Assembly: GCA_025456495.1 (NCBI GenBank)
Contig: JALOKO010000056.1
Location: forward strand, 1 to 17,396
Source: Bryobacterales bacterium
Lineage (GTDB): Bacteria > Acidobacteriota > Terriglobia > Bryobacterales > Bryobacteraceae
Direction: 5' to 3'
DNA length: 17,396 nucleotides
Shown: positions 8,658 to 15,308 of the stretch, in pieces
Numbering within the stretch: position 1 is the stretch's first letter
Layout: the number at the start of each line of letters is the position of its first letter
Made by a program: the position numbers and the translations under genes
The notes under the pieces: generated by a model
The model's input: the letters and a program-made list of their open reading frames with translations, nothing else
Database searches by the model: none
Told to the model about the DNA's origin: nothing

Positions 8658-9602
8658 ATGGCACGATCCCGCACAACTTTGGAGTCTGAATTCGAAGAGC
8701 TTGGCGAACAGGCAGGCCGTGGCGAGGCGCAAGAGCCGCATCCTGGACAGGCCTCCGCGAAGCGAAAGGGCAAGTCCGAGCGTGGAAGCGCTTCCGGTTC
8801 GCCCCGGCGCACCTTGCTGGTGGGCCTGATTGTGGCGTTTTTCCTGGTGGTGTTCATCGCTGCCGTGGCTCTCGCCTACCAGGTGGACACGTTCCTGGCG
8901 ACAGATCCGCGCTTCGCCCTGCAAGCGGACGTACACGGCGCTGCCGGTGCTGTGGGCGCGCCCATTGAGATTGCCGGCCTGCAGCACGCCAGCCGCGACG
9001 AAGTGCTGCGGGTGTTCGCGGACGATGTGGGCCTAAGCCTTTACCTGATGCCCTTGCAAGCGCGAAGAGAGGCGCTGAAAGGGATTGACTGGGTGGAGGA
9101 TGCCGCCGTCAGCAGGATTTGGCCGAACCGCTTGCGGGTGGCCATCCGCGAGCGAACTCCGGTGGCCGTTGCCGCGTTCTCCGGCAAGGACCGCACCGCT
9201 CCGCTGGTGACGCGGCTTGCCGATGCCAGCGGCGCCCTGATGCATATGCCCGTGCAGGCTTCCATCGACCTTCCGGTGGTTTTCGGGTTGGAGCCCTCTC
9301 AATCCCGGGAGGCCTGCCGGAAACAGGTGGAGCTTCTGCTGCAACTGCAGAGAGAGGTGGAGCCCTTGAATGCCCGCTTCTCAGAACTTCACGTGGGCGA
9401 CCCCAGGAATCTGCGCGGCACCCTGGTGATGGACGGCCGTAGCCTCACGCTGATTCTGGGCGACCGCAATTTCCTGGCGCGGGTGCGCAGCTTCATCACC
9501 AATTACGAAGTGGTGGTGAAGGAAGAGCCGGGCGCGAATCTCTTCGATATGCGCCTGGATGATCGCATCCTCGCCATGCGGGAGGGTCTCTCCGGTGCCT
9601 GA
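8658..9602 (+). CDS. ftsQ: cell division protein FtsQ (DivIB)
   Basis: Bitopic inner-membrane divisome protein that links early and late division proteins through its periplasmic POTRA and beta domains. From the ATG at 8658 it is 314 residues. It has a charged, low-complexity cytoplasmic tail (1-51, E-, K- and S-rich), one transmembrane helix (about 52-74, LLVGLIVAFFLVVFIAAVAL) and a POTRA domain (about 103-171) containing IEIAGLQHAS, WVEDAAVSRIWPNRLRVAIRERTPVA. The frame is open upstream to a TTG at 8616, but the ATG has a nearby purine run (GAGAGA, 8648-8653) and gives a sensible tail, so I prefer it. The C-terminus overlaps ftsA by 8 nt. Sequence identity in FtsQ is low across phyla; the call rests on the topology, the POTRA pattern and the murC-ftsA location. 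Confidence 0.9.
   Translation: MARSRTTLESEFEELGEQAGRGEAQEPHPGQASAKRKGKSERGSASGSPRRTLLVGLIVAFFLVVFIAAVALAYQVDTFLATDPRFALQADVHGAAGAVGAPIEIAGLQHASRDEVLRVFADDVGLSLYLMPLQARREALKGIDWVEDAAVSRIWPNRLRVAIRERTPVAVAAFSGKDRTAPLVTRLADASGALMHMPVQASIDLPVVFGLEPSQSREACRKQVELLLQLQREVEPLNARFSELHVGDPRNLRGTLVMDGRSLTLILGDRNFLARVRSFITNYEVVVKEEPGANLFDMRLDDRILAMREGLSGA
9581..9585 (+). promoter_or_regulatory. ribosome binding site deciding the ftsA GTG start
   Basis: GGAGG at 9581-9585 lies 9 nt before a GTG at 9595, inside the last codons of ftsQ. It supports initiation at 9595 rather than at upstream codons of the same frame, which would add a tail unlike FtsA. Confidence 0.75.
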
Positions 9603-10794
9603 TCAAAAAAACCTGGTGGTGGGTCTGGATCTGGGCAGCCGCACCTTTCGCTGCGTGGCCGCGACCTTGGAACGGGGCATGCTGCGGCACGCCGGGTCAG
9701 CCGCTGTTCCTGCGCGTGGTTGGCAGCGAGGCCGGGTGACGGATCCACAGGCTGTCGCCGCCTCAATCACTGAGGTTGTCGGCCGCGTGGAGGAGCAGTT
9801 TCCGCTTACCATCGCGCGGGTGGTGCTGGGCGTTGCCGGTCCTAGCGTTCGTGGCGTCAACAGCCGCGGTCAGTGCGAACTCTGGCCTCCCCGCGAGATC
9901 GCCCAATTCGATGTCAATCGCGCCGTTGAGCGGGCCTGCGGGCTGCAGTTTCGTGACGACCACATGATTCTGCAGGTGTTCCCGCAGTACTTCACCGTCG
10001 ATCACGACAATGAGTATCGTGATCCCCGCGGTATCCCCGGCAGTTTGCTGGAGGCCAACGTCCACATCCTGATTACCTCAAAGAATGAGCATGAGGCCCT
10101 GGTGGGCCTGTGCAATCAGGTCCACCTGCAGGTGGAGGACACGGTGTTTGAGCCCGTGGCGACGGCCCTGGCCACGGTGCTTCCGTCGGACCGCTTCCAC
10201 GGGGTGGCGCTGGCCGACATCGGCATGCACAGCACTGACCTGGTGGTGTATTGGAAAGAGATGCTGGTGCATTCGGCGTCCATCCCCATTGGCGCCGAAC
10301 CCTTCACCCGCGATGTTGCCGCTGGCCTGCAGGTGGCGCCTCCGCAGGCTGAGCAACTCAAGTTGGAGTATGGCTGCGCCTTGATGGGCCTCACCGCGGA
10401 TCACAGCAAGATTGAGCTTCCCCCGGTGAATGGCAAGGGTCGGCGGGAGGCGCGCCGCCGCAGCTTGAACTACATCCTTGAAGCCCGCGGTCGCGAACTG
10501 ATGGGCCATATCGCCCACGAGCTGAAGGTCTGCCAGATGGAAGGCAACCTGGGGACCGGCCTCCTGCTGGCTGGAGGAGGCGCGCTGCTTCCAGGCCTCT
10601 GTGACCTGGCCGAACAGGTGCTGAATTGCCCCAGCAGGCTGGCCTTGCCTATTGGCATTTGCGATTTGCCCGATAGATTGAACGACGCTTCCTGGAGCAC
10701 CGCCGCAGGGTTGGCGATGTATGCCGCCCGCCTGCGGGTGCAGGAGCAGCAGCGGCAACAGCAGGAGAGCCTGCTGGTTCGCTTGTTCGGCTAA
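9595..10794 (+). CDS. ftsA: cell division protein FtsA, actin-like FtsZ membrane anchor
   Basis: Actin/Hsp70-fold ATPase that tethers FtsZ filaments to the membrane and recruits later division proteins. With the GTG start it is 399 residues, within the family range. The N-terminus VVGLDLGSRTFRCVAA is the phosphate-1 loop of the ASKHA fold. RVVLGVAGPSVRGVNSRG begins the 1C subdomain, ADIGMHSTDLVVY is phosphate-2, and LLLAGGGALLPGL is the adenosine motif. The protein ends in a glutamine-rich linker and a short amphipathic ESLLVRLFG, the position and character of the FtsA membrane-targeting helix. The start follows the GGAGG at 9581 and overlaps ftsQ by 8 nt. ftsZ follows after 96 nt. Confidence 0.95.
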   Translation: MPDQKNLVVGLDLGSRTFRCVAATLERGMLRHAGSAAVPARGWQRGRVTDPQAVAASITEVVGRVEEQFPLTIARVVLGVAGPSVRGVNSRGQCELWPPREIAQFDVNRAVERACGLQFRDDHMILQVFPQYFTVDHDNEYRDPRGIPGSLLEANVHILITSKNEHEALVGLCNQVHLQVEDTVFEPVATALATVLPSDRFHGVALADIGMHSTDLVVYWKEMLVHSASIPIGAEPFTRDVAAGLQVAPPQAEQLKLEYGCALMGLTADHSKIELPPVNGKGRREARRRSLNYILEARGRELMGHIAHELKVCQMEGNLGTGLLLAGGGALLPGLCDLAEQVLNCPSRLALPIGICDLPDRLNDASWSTAAGLAMYAARLRVQEQQRQQQESLLVRLFG

Positions 10795-10873
10795 CGTTCG
10801 TTCCGGTCCGCGCCTGAGCGTCTTGCGCCCGCCGGCCTTTCGTGAAATGGTGAGCATACGTCGGGGTTCCGAC

Positions 10874-10881
10874 GAGGAGGT
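10874..10881 (+). promoter_or_regulatory. strong Shine-Dalgarno of ftsZ
   Basis: GAGGAGGT at 10874-10881 stands 9 nt before the ATG at 10891. It is the strongest ribosome binding site seen in this cluster, fitting the high expression expected of FtsZ. It favours the ATG at 10891 over a second in-frame ATG at 10912. Confidence 0.8.
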
Positions 10882-10890
10882 GGATTCTTC

Positions 10891-12306
10891 ATGGATACGG
10901 CATTTGATGGGATGAAGTTTGAGCTTCAGGAAGAGTCGCATGCACCCACGCGCATCAAGGTGATCGGCGTGGGTGGGGCCGGATGCAATGCCGTGTCACG
11001 CATCGCCGCTCAGGGGCCGGCGGGCGCCGAATACTACATCCTGAACACAGATCCGCGGGCACTGGACGCCTCCCCGGTACGCAATAAGCATCTGCTGGGC
11101 GCCAAGACCATCGGCGGACGTGGCACCGGCGCCAACCCCGCCGTGGGTATGCAGGCTGCCCTGGATGACACGGAAGCCATTCTGGGCATGCTGGAGGGTG
11201 CGGACCTGGTGATTCTGGCCGTGGGTCTGGGAGGCGGCACCGGCACCGGCGCTGCGCCCACCATTGCCTCGCTGGCCCGAGAAATGAATGCGCTTACCAT
11301 CGGCGTGGTGACCAAGCCCTTCTCATTCGAGGGGCCGCGCAAAATGGAGATCGCCGAAAAAGGACTGGAGGAGCTTAGCCACGTCCTGGATAACGTCCTC
11401 ATCGTCCCCAACGACCGGCTGCTGGATATCGCCCCGCGCGGCACCAGCTTCAAGGACGCCCTGCGCATGGTGGATGACGTGCTTGCCCAGGCGGTGAACG
11501 GCATTGGCGACATCGTCCTGCGTCCCGGCATCATCAACCGCGACTTTTCCGATGTGAAGGCGACGCTCAGCGGGATGGGTACCGTCCGCCTGGGGAGCGC
11601 TACGGCCTCCGGCAAGGATGGTGTGGTAGAGGCTGCCCGCAAGGCCATTGAATGCCCCATGCTGGATGCCCACGGCATCGCCGGCGCCCGCGTGGTGCTG
11701 CTGCACGTGATGGGGTCAATGGACCTGCAGTTGCACGATGTCTACGATGCCACCGAGTTCATCCGTAAGGCCGCCAACAACCCCGATTTGCACGTCAACC
11801 TGGGGCTGAGCCTGGACGAAAGCCTGGCGGGCAAGGTGCAGGTGACCGTCATCGCCACCTCCTTCGATGAAGCGCTGATGCAATCGGCCCAGCCGATGGC
11901 GCCACTTGTCTCGCGCGAGCCGCTTCCGGGTCCGTTAGTGGTCCCTGCTCCGGTGGTGACTCCGGTGGCGTCCGTGTTTGCGATGCCCGCCCGCCCGCAG
12001 CCGGCGGCCACGCCGGAAGCCAGCACTCCCGCGCGGCCCGCCCCGGTCTTTGCCGTCGCTGACGATACTGCGTCCAGGATGCAGGATCCCTTTGAGGACA
12101 CTCGGGAACTGGTGGTGTCAGAGATTCATCCGCAACCGGAGCCAGACCTACAGGGCTCCACTGCTGCCGCCGACGCCGCGCCGCTGTTGTTCGAAAGCGC
12201 CCACGCGCAACCGGCTCTTGCGCCAGATTCCGACGCCAATCTCTTTGATCTGGATGACCTGGACACCCCGGCCTTCCTGCGGCAGGGCGGGTCCATTCCG
12301 GATTAG
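10891..12306 (+). CDS. ftsZ: cell division GTPase FtsZ
   Basis: Tubulin homologue that polymerises into the cytokinetic Z-ring. The 471 residues are longer than many FtsZs because of a long linker. The GTPase core has IKVIGVGGAGCNAVSRI (about 22-38), NTDPRAL, GRGTGANPAVG, the tubulin signature GLGGGTGTGAAP (112-123) and VTKPFSFEG. The T7 synergy loop has NRDFSD (216-221), keeping the catalytic aspartates although the usual NLDF or NVDF reads NRDF. After about residue 330 a Pro/Ala-rich, then acidic, intrinsically disordered linker runs to a C-terminal peptide LDDLDTPAFLRQ, which matches the conserved tail that binds FtsA. A strong Shine-Dalgarno precedes it. Its 3' neighbour adk is convergent, so ftsZ ends the operon. 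Confidence 0.98.
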   Translation: MDTAFDGMKFELQEESHAPTRIKVIGVGGAGCNAVSRIAAQGPAGAEYYILNTDPRALDASPVRNKHLLGAKTIGGRGTGANPAVGMQAALDDTEAILGMLEGADLVILAVGLGGGTGTGAAPTIASLAREMNALTIGVVTKPFSFEGPRKMEIAEKGLEELSHVLDNVLIVPNDRLLDIAPRGTSFKDALRMVDDVLAQAVNGIGDIVLRPGIINRDFSDVKATLSGMGTVRLGSATASGKDGVVEAARKAIECPMLDAHGIAGARVVLLHVMGSMDLQLHDVYDATEFIRKAANNPDLHVNLGLSLDESLAGKVQVTVIATSFDEALMQSAQPMAPLVSREPLPGPLVVPAPVVTPVASVFAMPARPQPAATPEASTPARPAPVFAVADDTASRMQDPFEDTRELVVSEIHPQPEPDLQGSTAAADAAPLLFESAHAQPALAPDSDANLFDLDDLDTPAFLRQGGSIPD

Positions 12307-12396
12307 CGCCACGGGCTGGGAGGCGCTGGACGGAAATCCCGCGCCAGCCCCTGCTGCCGTCGCGGGCTCGAGACGCAGCGGGGGGGCGCAGGACGC

Positions 12397-12417
12397 CCAT
12401 CCAGCTGTGGTGGATGG
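12397..12417 (+). terminator. possible hairpin terminator after ftsZ (no T-run)
   Basis: CCATCCA (12397-12403) and TGGATGG (12411-12417) form a 7-bp perfect stem with a 7-nt loop, about 90 nt after the ftsZ stop. No T-tract follows, so it is not a canonical intrinsic terminator. It is symmetric and could act for either convergent gene. Confidence 0.3.
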
Positions 12418-12428
12418 CGCGGCGTGTG

Positions 12429-12494
12429 GCGCGCAGTGCTAGCAGCGCGCAGTGTTAACCGGGCGCAGTGTGAAGCAGCGCGCAGTGTTAACCG
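12429..12494. repeat. compound tandem repeat between ftsZ and adk
   Basis: The octamer GCGCAGTG occurs four times at a nearly regular 16-17-bp period (starts 12431, 12447, 12463, 12480). The units alternate in their second half. Units 2 and 4 share CGCGCAGTGTTAACCG or its near-identical form. Units 1 and 3 end in TAGCAGC or GAAGCAGC. It is thus two copies of a roughly 33-bp compound unit. At the left end, GCGCGC (12429-12434) can pair with GCGCGC (12445-12450) around the palindrome TGCTAGCA (12437-12444). It lies between the convergent ftsZ and adk stops, where it could act as a bidirectional terminator or protein-binding site. The function is unknown. Confidence 0.8.
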
Positions 12495-12529
12495 AACCGG
12501 TAGTTGCGGCGTGCGGGGCCAGGCAGCGG

Positions 12530-13138
12530 TTAGGCTGCCACTTCGGGCTCCGGGGCGCGCTTCCGCTCCAACAGTCCCAGCTTGTCCTGCACGTCGTAGT
12601 AGACCGTCTCAATGGGCCGTGATCCATCCACGGTCACCAACATGCCCTTACGGGCATAGAGGTCCAACAATGGCTTGGTCTTTTCGTAGTATTCCCGTAG
12701 TCGCGTGCGCAGGACTTCCGGGTTGTCATCGGCCCGCTTGGTAAAGCCGCTACCCTCGCCCACCAGCGCGCGCGACATCACGCGGTCGTAGACCACATCG
12801 TCTGGAATATCGATGTACAGCACGCGGTCCAGATTCCACGTCTCAAACAGGTACTCCGCCTGCGGGCGGGTACGTGGAAATCCATCCAGCACAAATCCGA
12901 AATTCCAGTCGTGCTCTTCCAGTCGTTTGCGCACCACTTCATCGACAATCTCGTCGGGCACCAGAAGGCCGGAATCCGTGATCTTCTTGATGCGTGCGGC
13001 CAGCTTGGTATGGTTGCGCACGTTCCAGCGAAAAATGTCGCCGATGGAGATGTGTACGAAATCGAAGTCGCGACACAGCAGGCTGCTTTGGGTGCCTTTT
13101 CCCGAGCCCTGTGGGCCCATGATGATGAATTTGTCCAT
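12530..13138 (-). CDS. adk: adenylate kinase / nucleoside monophosphate kinase, short-LID form
   Basis: Cytoplasmic P-loop kinase, most likely interconverting AMP + ATP and 2 ADP. The 202 residues begin MDKFIIMGPQGSGKGTQ (P-loop, about 8-17). Next come the NMP-binding region with SIGDIFRWNV (R37), the family hallmark FVLDGFPRTRPQAEYL (about 82-97), and KRADDNPEVLRTRLREYYEKTKPLL, carrying the LID-side arginines. The LID between about residues 122 and 135 is only SRALVGEGSGFTKR, so it lacks the 30-residue zinc-type or long LID insert of E. coli-like enzymes. The NMP-binding strand also differs from the standard DMLR, so specificity for AMP versus another NMP is not certain. It is convergent with ftsZ and apparently transcribed alone. 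The Shine-Dalgarno is weak. Confidence 0.85.
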   Translation of the reverse strand: MDKFIIMGPQGSGKGTQSSLLCRDFDFVHISIGDIFRWNVRNHTKLAARIKKITDSGLLVPDEIVDEVVRKRLEEHDWNFGFVLDGFPRTRPQAEYLFETWNLDRVLYIDIPDDVVYDRVMSRALVGEGSGFTKRADDNPEVLRTRLREYYEKTKPLLDLYARKGMLVTVDGSRPIETVYYDVQDKLGLLERKRAPEPEVAA

Positions 13139-14201
13139 GTGCTGCCACGCGCGAGGGGGAAAGGCGTCCTGGGTTTTCGACGCTGCGTCCCGCGCTCCAC
13201 TCAGTATATCGCCTCATCAGCACGTTTTGTCGGAATATCCAGACCGGCATGTCCGGTTACGACTGCCTGGATGAGCACGGCCGGATGAGGGTATCCCCAA
13301 GCCAATGTCGAAGTCAACGGCTATCCTTGCCCGCTGCCCAGTTAGCGACGGCTGCCAACCATCGAAGCCTGCCGCAGTACCCTGAGCGCAGTTTGATGGT
13401 GGAATCGGTCGCGTAACCATGTGGCGGTTTCTGGACAAGTCCATCCCGCGCCCTCAATCACGACATCGACTGCAAGCAGGATGTCACCGTTATCCAGAAG
13501 CCGTTCCTATGTCAAATTACGCGTCTGGTGGGACGCGCGATAGCGCGGTAAATGCACCCAGCGCGGTTGCTGATGGATTCGATTCCGCTGGAGCGTTTTG
13601 TGGGCGAAGGCTTGGCGTAGGTTCCGTCCCAGACAAAACCTGTTGTGATTCGGTCTGCTGATCAGATTCACCCGAAATGCCAAGGTGAGATCCGATATCA
13701 CCCGGCTTGGGTTTGGCTTGGACCCTGATTTCCATGGGCGTTGCTTGGAGCGCCTCATACCATGCGTCCGATGCGTAAGAAGCAGACAGCACCTGATGAA
13801 CGACATTTCGAAGCGCTACTTCATGGCCGTGAATCGATCAGAATACAACCTCCGATAGTCCCCCATTCAGTTCGTATAGCAACAATGCCTGTAGATGATC
13901 ATTGCCTGTGCATTGCAGGTAGGGGCTCAACCGCTTTCGAGAAAGCCTGCGTCCGAGAGTCAGGAAGAGGCCAGTGAAGTTACTGGACTGTTCAGAGGGC
14001 ATCCCTCCTCCATCTGCCGCAAGGCGTCATCGTGACCTGTCCGATTCATTCCGATATCTATTCAGTGCTATTCAGCTGTTGAGACTTCCAACGGAATTGC
14101 TGCTAGCGAAAGCGAGTATATTCCTGGTGGTAATGCGCCGGGTTGCGGGGGGTAGCCTACACGGCTATCTGCCGCGTTCGTTTGGATGGCGCGAAGGATA
14201 C
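13139..14201. other. 1.06-kb low-G+C region without a convincing gene
   Basis: Apart from the adk promoter region at its left end, this stretch holds only short open frames (under about 100 codons). None has a recognisable domain, a good ribosome binding site or family-like sequence. By hand count, 13801-13920 is 57 G+C of 120 and 14041-14100 is 26 of 60, against 42 of 60 for 6721-6780 in murG. Many stops occur in all frames. I looked for tRNA, SRP RNA, RNase P and tmRNA signatures and for terminal inverted repeats, and saw none. It may be decayed or transferred DNA, or a regulatory or untranslated region. Confidence 0.6.
13203..13208 (-). promoter_or_regulatory. candidate -10 box upstream of adk
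   Basis: On the - strand TATACT (13208 to 13203) matches the sigma-70 -10 consensus at five of six bases, 65 nt before the adk start. The best -35-like hexamer nearby (CCGACA, 13234 to 13229) is 20 nt away, too far for a canonical promoter. This is therefore a weak prediction. Confidence 0.3.
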
Positions 14202-15203
14202 CTAATGCTCGTCCCCGCGGTATAGCCCGGCCACCGCGTCGCCGTAGCCGTTGTAGGGAAGCGTGGGTTGGCGACGGAAGTCCGGTAGTAGACGCTCAGT
14301 GTGCTGGGGCCAGCGCGGGTGCGCTTTAGCCGGATTCACGTTGGCGTAGAAGCCGTATTCCTCAGGCTGCAGGCTGTTCCAGAAGGTGTCTGGCCGCTGA
14401 GCGCTCAGGGTGATCCGCACGATGGCCTTCGCGCTCTTGAACCCGTACTTCCAGGGCACAACCAGCCGCACTGGCGCTCCGCTCTGGGCGGCCAGCGGAC
14501 GGCCGTACGCGCCCATCGCCAGCAGCGTAAGCGGGTGCATGGCCTCGTGAATCGTCAGCGCTTCCGTATAGGGCCAGGGGAAGTGCTCTGACACGCTCAT
14601 CCCCGGCATCAAGTCCGGTTTGCTGACTGAGCGGAAGGCAACAAAGCGCGCGCTGCCCATGGGCTGGGCCAGCGCCAGAAGCGCCGCTAGCGGAAAGCCG
14701 GTCCAGGGAACCACCATCGCCCAGGCTTCCACGCAGCGGAAGCGGCTCACCCGCTCCTCGAAAGGCATGCGGCGCAGCAGGTCCTCCATGGTGAAGACGC
14801 CGGGGCGGTGTACCTGGCCATCCACCGCTACCGTCCAGGGCCTTAGCGGCAGCGCTTGCGCCCTTGACTTGGGCAGTTCCTTGCTTTGCGCCGAAAACTC
14901 GATGTAGTTGTTGTAGCTTTCGAAGTGGGCGATTGGCGTCGGCGGCAGGGGTACGGAGATCCGCTGGTTCCTCGCCACCGGGTAGGGCGGGGAAGCGGGC
15001 GCTTCTTCCACCCTATGCCCGGTTGGCCAGCGAAGCCCGGTTGGCGAACTGCCGCAGCCGGCCAGGATGCCAGTTCCGGCCAGGATGCCAGTCCCGGCGA
15101 AACCTGCGCCCAGGCCCAACATCCGGCGCCGGTCAAGGAACAGCGGCTCTGGGGTCACGTCCCGTTCCAGCGGGCTTCCCTTGATGGCGCGCCTGCGACG
15201 CAT
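14202..15203 (-). CDS. msrP: MsrP/YedY-type protein-methionine-sulfoxide reductase, molybdenum catalytic subunit, Tat lipoprotein form
   Basis: Sulfite-oxidase-fold molybdoenzyme that reduces methionine sulfoxide in envelope proteins. The 333 residues follow E. coli MsrP (YedY) closely: ESYNNYIEF, RPWTVAVDGQV, RMPFEERVSRFRCVEAWAMVVPWTGFPL (with C157 the expected molybdenum ligand), EAMHPLTLLAMGAYGRPL, GAPVRLVVPWKYGFKSAK, PEEYGFYANVNP and RQPTLPYNGYG. The N-terminus has a twin-arginine motif, DRRRMLGLG, then a hydrophobic stretch ending LAGC at C50. This looks like a lipobox, so the protein may be lipid-anchored, unlike the soluble E. coli enzyme. The open frame continues far upstream antisense to the next gene; the ATG at 15203 is chosen because AGGGAGGA precedes it and the Tat signal follows. 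No msrQ (heme membrane partner) is adjacent. Confidence 0.93.
   Translation of the reverse strand: MRRRRAIKGSPLERDVTPEPLFLDRRRMLGLGAGFAGTGILAGTGILAGCGSSPTGLRWPTGHRVEEAPASPPYPVARNQRISVPLPPTPIAHFESYNNYIEFSAQSKELPKSRAQALPLRPWTVAVDGQVHRPGVFTMEDLLRRMPFEERVSRFRCVEAWAMVVPWTGFPLAALLALAQPMGSARFVAFRSVSKPDLMPGMSVSEHFPWPYTEALTIHEAMHPLTLLAMGAYGRPLAAQSGAPVRLVVPWKYGFKSAKAIVRITLSAQRPDTFWNSLQPEEYGFYANVNPAKAHPRWPQHTERLLPDFRRQPTLPYNGYGDAVAGLYRGDEH
15058..15093 (-). repeat. 18-bp tandem duplication within the msrP signal-peptide region
   Basis: CCGGCCAGGATGCCAGTT (15058-15075) is followed at once by the same 18 bp with one change (last base C) at 15076-15093. On the msrP strand it encodes the doubled GTGILA in the hydrophobic core of the signal peptide, just before the lipobox cysteine. 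It preserves the frame. Confidence 0.9.
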
Positions 15204-15308
15204 GGCGGTGGGCTTCCTCCCTGTGATAGCTTGGCCTGCAAGCGGCCTGGTTTCTGGATGCCTTGCGCGGTGTCCTTGACGTAGCCACTCGCCGCGGGAG
15301 GCTTCCTT

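Noticed and set aside
12429..12494. CRISPR array
   Set aside because: Repeat period is only 16-17 bp, the alternating tails are themselves repeated rather than unique spacers, and no cas genes are nearby.
13517..13792. Possible 91-codon - strand gene in the gene-free region
   Set aside because: No ribosome binding site or known motif; an overlapping - strand frame is equally long, so neither stands out from chance.
13974..14225. Possible 83-codon + strand gene in the gene-free region, starting GTG
   Set aside because: No family resemblance, weak start context, and it runs into the 3' end of msrP on the other strand.
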